The position numbers and the translations under genes were made by a program. 8,326 nt of DNA, from the NCBI GenBank assembly GCA_035279705.1, contig DATEHG010000235.1, forward strand, positions 1-8,326. Reading direction: 5' to 3'. The notes under the pieces were generated by a model. The model ran no database searches. It had not been told where the DNA came from and worked only from the letters and a program-made list of their open reading frames with translations. Shown here in pieces: positions 4,952 to 8,326 of this stretch. Positions within the stretch are counted from its first letter, which is position 1. The number at the start of each line of letters is the position of its first letter. This DNA is from DATEHG01 sp035279705 (GTDB lineage: Bacteria; Gemmatimonadota; Gemmatimonadetes; Gemmatimonadales; GWC2-71-9).

Positions 4952-6906
4952 GGCACGCAGTTGTCCTCGCCGGCCTGGGGTTGCTCGCCGGGTGCGGGCG
5001 CGAGAAGCCGGCGAATCCGGCCCTGCCACCGGTCACGATGGTGTCCCCCGATGGGGCCAATCACGTCACGGCCCGATTTTCCCCCGACCGCAAGCGGCTC
5101 TACTGGTGGCAGCCCACCGGCGGAGGGTTTCAGCTATGGACCGCGGGCGCCGATCTCAGCAACCCGGTCACTGTCCCGGTCAGCTCTCTCAGCAGCGTTC
5201 GTGTTGGCTGGTCACCGGACGGATCGCAGGTCGCGGTGCCTTCGAGCAACGACGGCTTGCTGCAGGTGGCGATCATCCCGGCGGCCGGTGGGGCGCCGAA
5301 ACAGGTGACCCATGCGGCCGGGGCCGCCCTGGGCGCCGGCTGGTACCCCGATGGCGATCGGCTGGCCTACCTCGCCACCGCGGGGGGCAGCGGTGGCGGC
5401 ACGTTCCGCACCTTTGTCACGTCGATCAGCCACGGCGGAAGCGCGCCGCTCATCCCCGACGAACGGCGTCCGTACATCGGCGAGTTGTCGCCCGATGGCA
5501 GCCGGATCGCCTACATGGTGTTTGACTTGGGCCACTTCGTCCTCTGGGTCGCCGACAGCACCGGGCGCCATCCCCGCCAGCTGACCGCCGATGGCTTCGA
5601 GAGTTTCGCCGAGTGGGAGAACGCCTGGTCGCCGGACGGGAAGGAAGTGGTCTATGAGTCGCGCCGCACCGGGACCAGCGACGTCTGGGTGGTGCCGGTG
5701 GACAGCGGGGCACCGCGCCAGCTCACCCACGATATCCGGAACGACTGGACGCCGCGCTGGTCTCCCGACGGCAAGTGGGTGGCGTTCCTCTCCGAGCGGG
5801 GCAAGCAGACCGACGTTTGGGTCGTGCCGGCGGCCGGCGGGCAGGAGCTTCGAGTCACCGACGACGCGGATGTCGAGGAGCTGATGCAGTGGCTCTCCCC
5901 TACCGAGCTGGCCTTTCTCACCGGTCGGGGACAGAGCGGCATCTGGGCGCGCTCGCTCACGGACAGCAGCGAGCGCCGCCTCACGCCGGATTCCATCCGT
6001 GCCGCCAACCCGCGGCTGTCCCCGGACGGGAAACAGGTCGTCTTCAATGTGGACCGGGGCGGTGGTGTCAACGACATCGCCGTGGCTCTGGTGAACGGCG
6101 GCCCGATGCGGACGCTGGTCCAGGGCGGCAACAACGGCGACTATCACTGGTCGCCCGACGGGGCGCACCTCGTCTTCGCTTCGGACCGCGGCGGCAGCAA
6201 CGACATCTGGATGGTCGATGCCGCTGGCGGTGAACCGCGCCAACTGACGAACTGGCCAAGCAGCGAAGGCGATCCGCAGTGGAATGTCGACGGCTCAGCG
6301 ATCTGGTTCCTTTCCGACCGCGATACGCGGCTGGGCGACATCTGGAAGGTGTCTGCGGCCGGAGGGGCGCCGGCTCGCGTGACGCATTCGGGGGCGATCA
6401 GCAACCTCAAGACCACTCGAGGCCGTCCCGAGCTGTTTGCGACAGTCTTCGGCGCCAGCGGCCAGTACGAGATCGCCCAGGTGAAGCCTGACGGAAGCCT
6501 CCTGCCGACCTGGCAGCGCACCAACGCCTTCCCGGTCGATCTCCTCGCCGGCGGGGACTCGCTGGCCGTCGCCGAGGGAGGCAAGGGCGGCCACTGGCAG
6601 TTCCGGATCATCCCCGTGACTGGCCGAGGGGAGGGACAGATCGTGACCATTCCAGGCACCAACATCACTGGCGCATCGGCCGACTGGAGCCTGGTGACCT
6701 ACCAGATTGCGAATGGGGCGGTGCACAATCTCGGGCTGCTCAACCGGAAGGATGGCACGACGCGGCGGCTGACCACGTCATCCTTCGACGAAGAGCTCGC
6801 CTCCTTCACGCCCAACGGACAGACGATGGTATTCCAGCGGTCACGATCGGTCCGCCGGATCGCGATCGCGGACCTGAACAAGCTGCTGGCGGGTGGGGGC
6901 AAGTGA
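4948..6906 (+). CDS. PD40 (TolB-like WD40) beta-propeller lipoprotein
   Basis: The protein has 652 residues. It starts with a short lipoprotein signal peptide ending in the lipobox LAGC with Cys16, so it should be secreted and lipid-anchored on the periplasmic side. The rest consists of PD40/TolB-like blades, marked by the SPDG-type turn and a following hydrophobic strand, near residues 45, 89, 133, 182, 229, 273, 358, 402, 448 and 620. A degenerate one (LSPTE) lies near 312. Blade linkers recur as DVWVVPAAGG, DIWMVDAAGG and DIWKVSAAGG. Between about 470 and 610 the repeats are weak, so the fold may be one large or two smaller propellers. Such domains bind proteins or peptides and usually have no enzyme activity. 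The gene overlaps the kinase gene by four bases and is followed 44 bases later by a secreted peptidase, so it probably works with the extracytoplasmic part of the kinase. No peptidase or hydrolase domain follows the propeller. Confidence 0.93.
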   Translation: MRHAVVLAGLGLLAGCGREKPANPALPPVTMVSPDGANHVTARFSPDRKRLYWWQPTGGGFQLWTAGADLSNPVTVPVSSLSSVRVGWSPDGSQVAVPSSNDGLLQVAIIPAAGGAPKQVTHAAGAALGAGWYPDGDRLAYLATAGGSGGGTFRTFVTSISHGGSAPLIPDERRPYIGELSPDGSRIAYMVFDLGHFVLWVADSTGRHPRQLTADGFESFAEWENAWSPDGKEVVYESRRTGTSDVWVVPVDSGAPRQLTHDIRNDWTPRWSPDGKWVAFLSERGKQTDVWVVPAAGGQELRVTDDADVEELMQWLSPTELAFLTGRGQSGIWARSLTDSSERRLTPDSIRAANPRLSPDGKQVVFNVDRGGGVNDIAVALVNGGPMRTLVQGGNNGDYHWSPDGAHLVFASDRGGSNDIWMVDAAGGEPRQLTNWPSSEGDPQWNVDGSAIWFLSDRDTRLGDIWKVSAAGGAPARVTHSGAISNLKTTRGRPELFATVFGASGQYEIAQVKPDGSLLPTWQRTNAFPVDLLAGGDSLAVAEGGKGGHWQFRIIPVTGRGEGQIVTIPGTNITGASADWSLVTYQIANGAVHNLGLLNRKDGTTRRLTTSSFDEELASFTPNGQTMVFQRSRSVRRIAIADLNKLLAGGGK

Positions 6907-6938
6907 AACCGAGTTGCGGAATGGCCACTGGGGGAGTG

Positions 6939-6943
6939 AGGAG
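6939..6943 (+). promoter_or_regulatory. Shine-Dalgarno site AGGAG for the prolyl oligopeptidase gene
   Basis: AGGAG lies seven bases before the ATG at 6951. An in-frame ATG at 6921 would add ten residues (MATGGVRRSS) but has no comparable site, so 6951 is preferred. Confidence 0.75.
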
Positions 6944-6950
6944 ATCCTCG

Positions 6951-8326
6951 ATGCGACAGCTTCTGGTCTGCAGTGCGATGCTCATTGGTGGCCTGGCCGG
7001 AACGGCCGCCGCCCAGGGTCCGGCGTCCGTGACCCGACCTGATTCCGCCGCCGATCCCTACCTCTGGCTCGAAGAACTCAACGGCCCGAAGGCACTGGAT
7101 TGGGTGAAAGGACAGAACGCCCGGACCCTTGGCGTGCTCCAGGCTGACCCGCACTTCGCCGGTTTTCATGCCGAGGCGCTCAAGCTTGGTGGTGCGGCGG
7201 ACCGGATTCCCTATCCGCGGATCATCAACCGTCGGCTCTACAATTTCTGGCAGGACTCGGCGCATGTGCGCGGCATCTGGCGGACGACGAGCCTCGAGGA
7301 GTACGGCAAGGCCCAGCCCGCCTGGACGACAGTCCTTGATCTGGACACACTCGCGGCTGCGGAGAAACAGAACTGGGTCTGGCACGGCGCCGACTGCGAC
7401 TCACCCAGCCGTCAGCGGTGCCTGATCCGGCTGTCCGATGGCGGGGAAGATGCCGTGACGGTGCGTGAGTTCGACCTCGGCACCGGACAGTTCGTTCCGG
7501 ACGGATTCACCCTTCCGCGGGGCAAGCAGGACGTTGCCTGGGCCAGCGAGGACACCCTGCTCGTGTCGCGGGAGTGGGCTCCCGGCGAACTGACCACGTC
7601 GGGATACCCGTACATCGTCAAGTCGCTCGCGCGCGGCACACCGTTATCGAGCGCCACCGAGGTGTACCGCGGCGACTCCACGGACGTCAGCACCGGGCCA
7701 TTCGCCATCACCGACGGCCAGGGCCACCGCGCGCTGGGTGTCGTCCGTGGCGTGACCTTCTGGGAGTCGGAGCAGCGGCTGTTCACGCCGGCGGGACTCC
7801 GCCAGGTGGACATGCCGCGCAAGGCCAACTTCCAGGACCTGGTTCAGGGCCGCCTCTTGATCCGCCTCGCCGAGCCGTGGACTGCCAATGGCGCCACGTT
7901 CATCGCAGGATCGCTGGTGTCGGTCGACCTCGCCGAGGCGATGGCCGATCCCGCGCACCTCAAGCCGACCGCCGTCTTCGTGCCGGGTCCCCGCGAGACG
8001 TTCGACGGAACGGAGGCCACCCGCGACCGGCTCATCGTCACGACCTATGACAACGTGCGCGGACGCGCGTTCATCTACACCCCCGAGGCCGGCGGCGGGT
8101 GGTCACGACGGGCGATCGCCCTGCCGGACAATTCCTCGCTCTTCGGGGTGGCCGCAGACGACAGAAGCAGCGACGCCTTCCTGGGCGTGACCGGTTTCCT
8201 GGCGCCGACGACGCTGGTGCACGTCGATGCGGACGCGGGCACGGTAATGGTGGCCAAGGCCATTGCGGCCAAGTTCGATGCTTCGGGCCTCGTCGTCGAG
8301 CAATTGGAGGCCACGTCGAAGGACGG
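6951..8326 (+). CDS. Secreted prolyl oligopeptidase family (S9) peptidase, N-terminal part; 3' partial
   Basis: The frame is open from the ATG to the right edge with no stop; 458 residues are visible. Residues 1-21 are a signal peptide (MRQLLVCSAM, then hydrophobic) with a likely signal peptidase I site after the Ala-Ala-Ala at 19-21, so the enzyme is exported. DPYLWLEEL at 35-43 with DWVKGQN at 50-56 is the N-terminal signature of S9A prolyl oligopeptidases. Residues about 85-440 correspond to the beta-propeller that gates access to the active site. The visible end (EQLEATSKDG) is where the alpha/beta-hydrolase domain normally begins, so the Ser-Asp-His triad lies outside the window and activity cannot be judged. 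Family members are about 700 residues long, which leaves roughly 250 missing. It sits 44 bases after the PD40 gene on the same strand, most likely in one operon with it and the kinase. It probably cleaves short peptides in the periplasm or outside the cell. Confidence 0.92.
   Translation, partial: MRQLLVCSAMLIGGLAGTAAAQGPASVTRPDSAADPYLWLEELNGPKALDWVKGQNARTLGVLQADPHFAGFHAEALKLGGAADRIPYPRIINRRLYNFWQDSAHVRGIWRTTSLEEYGKAQPAWTTVLDLDTLAAAEKQNWVWHGADCDSPSRQRCLIRLSDGGEDAVTVREFDLGTGQFVPDGFTLPRGKQDVAWASEDTLLVSREWAPGELTTSGYPYIVKSLARGTPLSSATEVYRGDSTDVSTGPFAITDGQGHRALGVVRGVTFWESEQRLFTPAGLRQVDMPRKANFQDLVQGRLLIRLAEPWTANGATFIAGSLVSVDLAEAMADPAHLKPTAVFVPGPRETFDGTEATRDRLIVTTYDNVRGRAFIYTPEAGGGWSRRAIALPDNSSLFGVAADDRSSDAFLGVTGFLAPTTLVHVDADAGTVMVAKAIAAKFDASGLVVEQLEATSKD

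Noticed and set aside
3773..5029. 418-codon open frame on the minus strand across the kinase gene
   Set aside because: It is antisense to conserved kinase motifs and rich in His, Arg and Gly as expected of a shadow; no recognisable domain.
5212..6243. 343-codon open frame on the minus strand within the PD40 gene
   Set aside because: It is antisense to the SPDG repeats, and its apparent periodicity simply reflects them.
6921..6950. Alternative start of the prolyl oligopeptidase at 6921
   Set aside because: It is in frame but lacks a good ribosome site, whereas 6951 has AGGAG at seven bases and gives a normal signal peptide.

Overview
The window is high-GC, densely coded DNA from a diderm bacterium. 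The best guess is Gemmatimonadota or a close relative (inference only). The reasons are: two membrane signalling proteins carrying the FlgO/TolB-N-like extracytoplasmic domain, one with TPRs and one with a PknB-type kinase domain; a PD40 propeller lipoprotein; a secreted S9 peptidase; and a Bacteroidetes-like TAnnTTTG element ahead of a gene. No rRNA, tRNA, CRISPR array, transposase or phage gene is visible.

Layout. (1) 1-1704, plus strand: the C-terminal part of a membrane sensor protein (FlgO/TolB-N-like domain plus TPRs) whose N-terminus, probably a Ser/Thr kinase, lies left of the window. (2) 1705-1857: a non-coding gap between convergent genes, filled with heptanucleotide tandem repeats, an 11-bp direct repeat and two small GC hairpins. 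(3) 1858-3375, minus strand: an FHA domain joined through a transmembrane helix and a coiled coil to a MltD-like lytic transglycosylase domain. (4) 3376-3532: a 157-bp divergent promoter region. (5) 3533-4951, plus: a complete PknB-type Ser/Thr kinase with one transmembrane helix and a C-terminal FlgO/TolB-N-like domain. (6) 4948-6906, plus: a PD40 beta-propeller lipoprotein whose start codon overlaps the kinase stop codon. (7) 6951 to the right edge, plus: the signal peptide and propeller part of a prolyl oligopeptidase (S9) whose catalytic domain is cut off.

How the parts may fit together (inference). The kinase, the PD40 lipoprotein and the peptidase form a tight co-directional operon. The kinase is divergent from an FHA protein, and FHA domains bind phosphothreonine. 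This suggests a module in which an extracytoplasmic sensor kinase (possibly with the propeller lipoprotein as sensor partner) phosphorylates a target. The cytoplasmic FHA domain would then link that signal across the membrane to a peptidoglycan-cleaving domain. The FHA-lytic transglycosylase fusion and its kinase neighbour are the most interesting items here.
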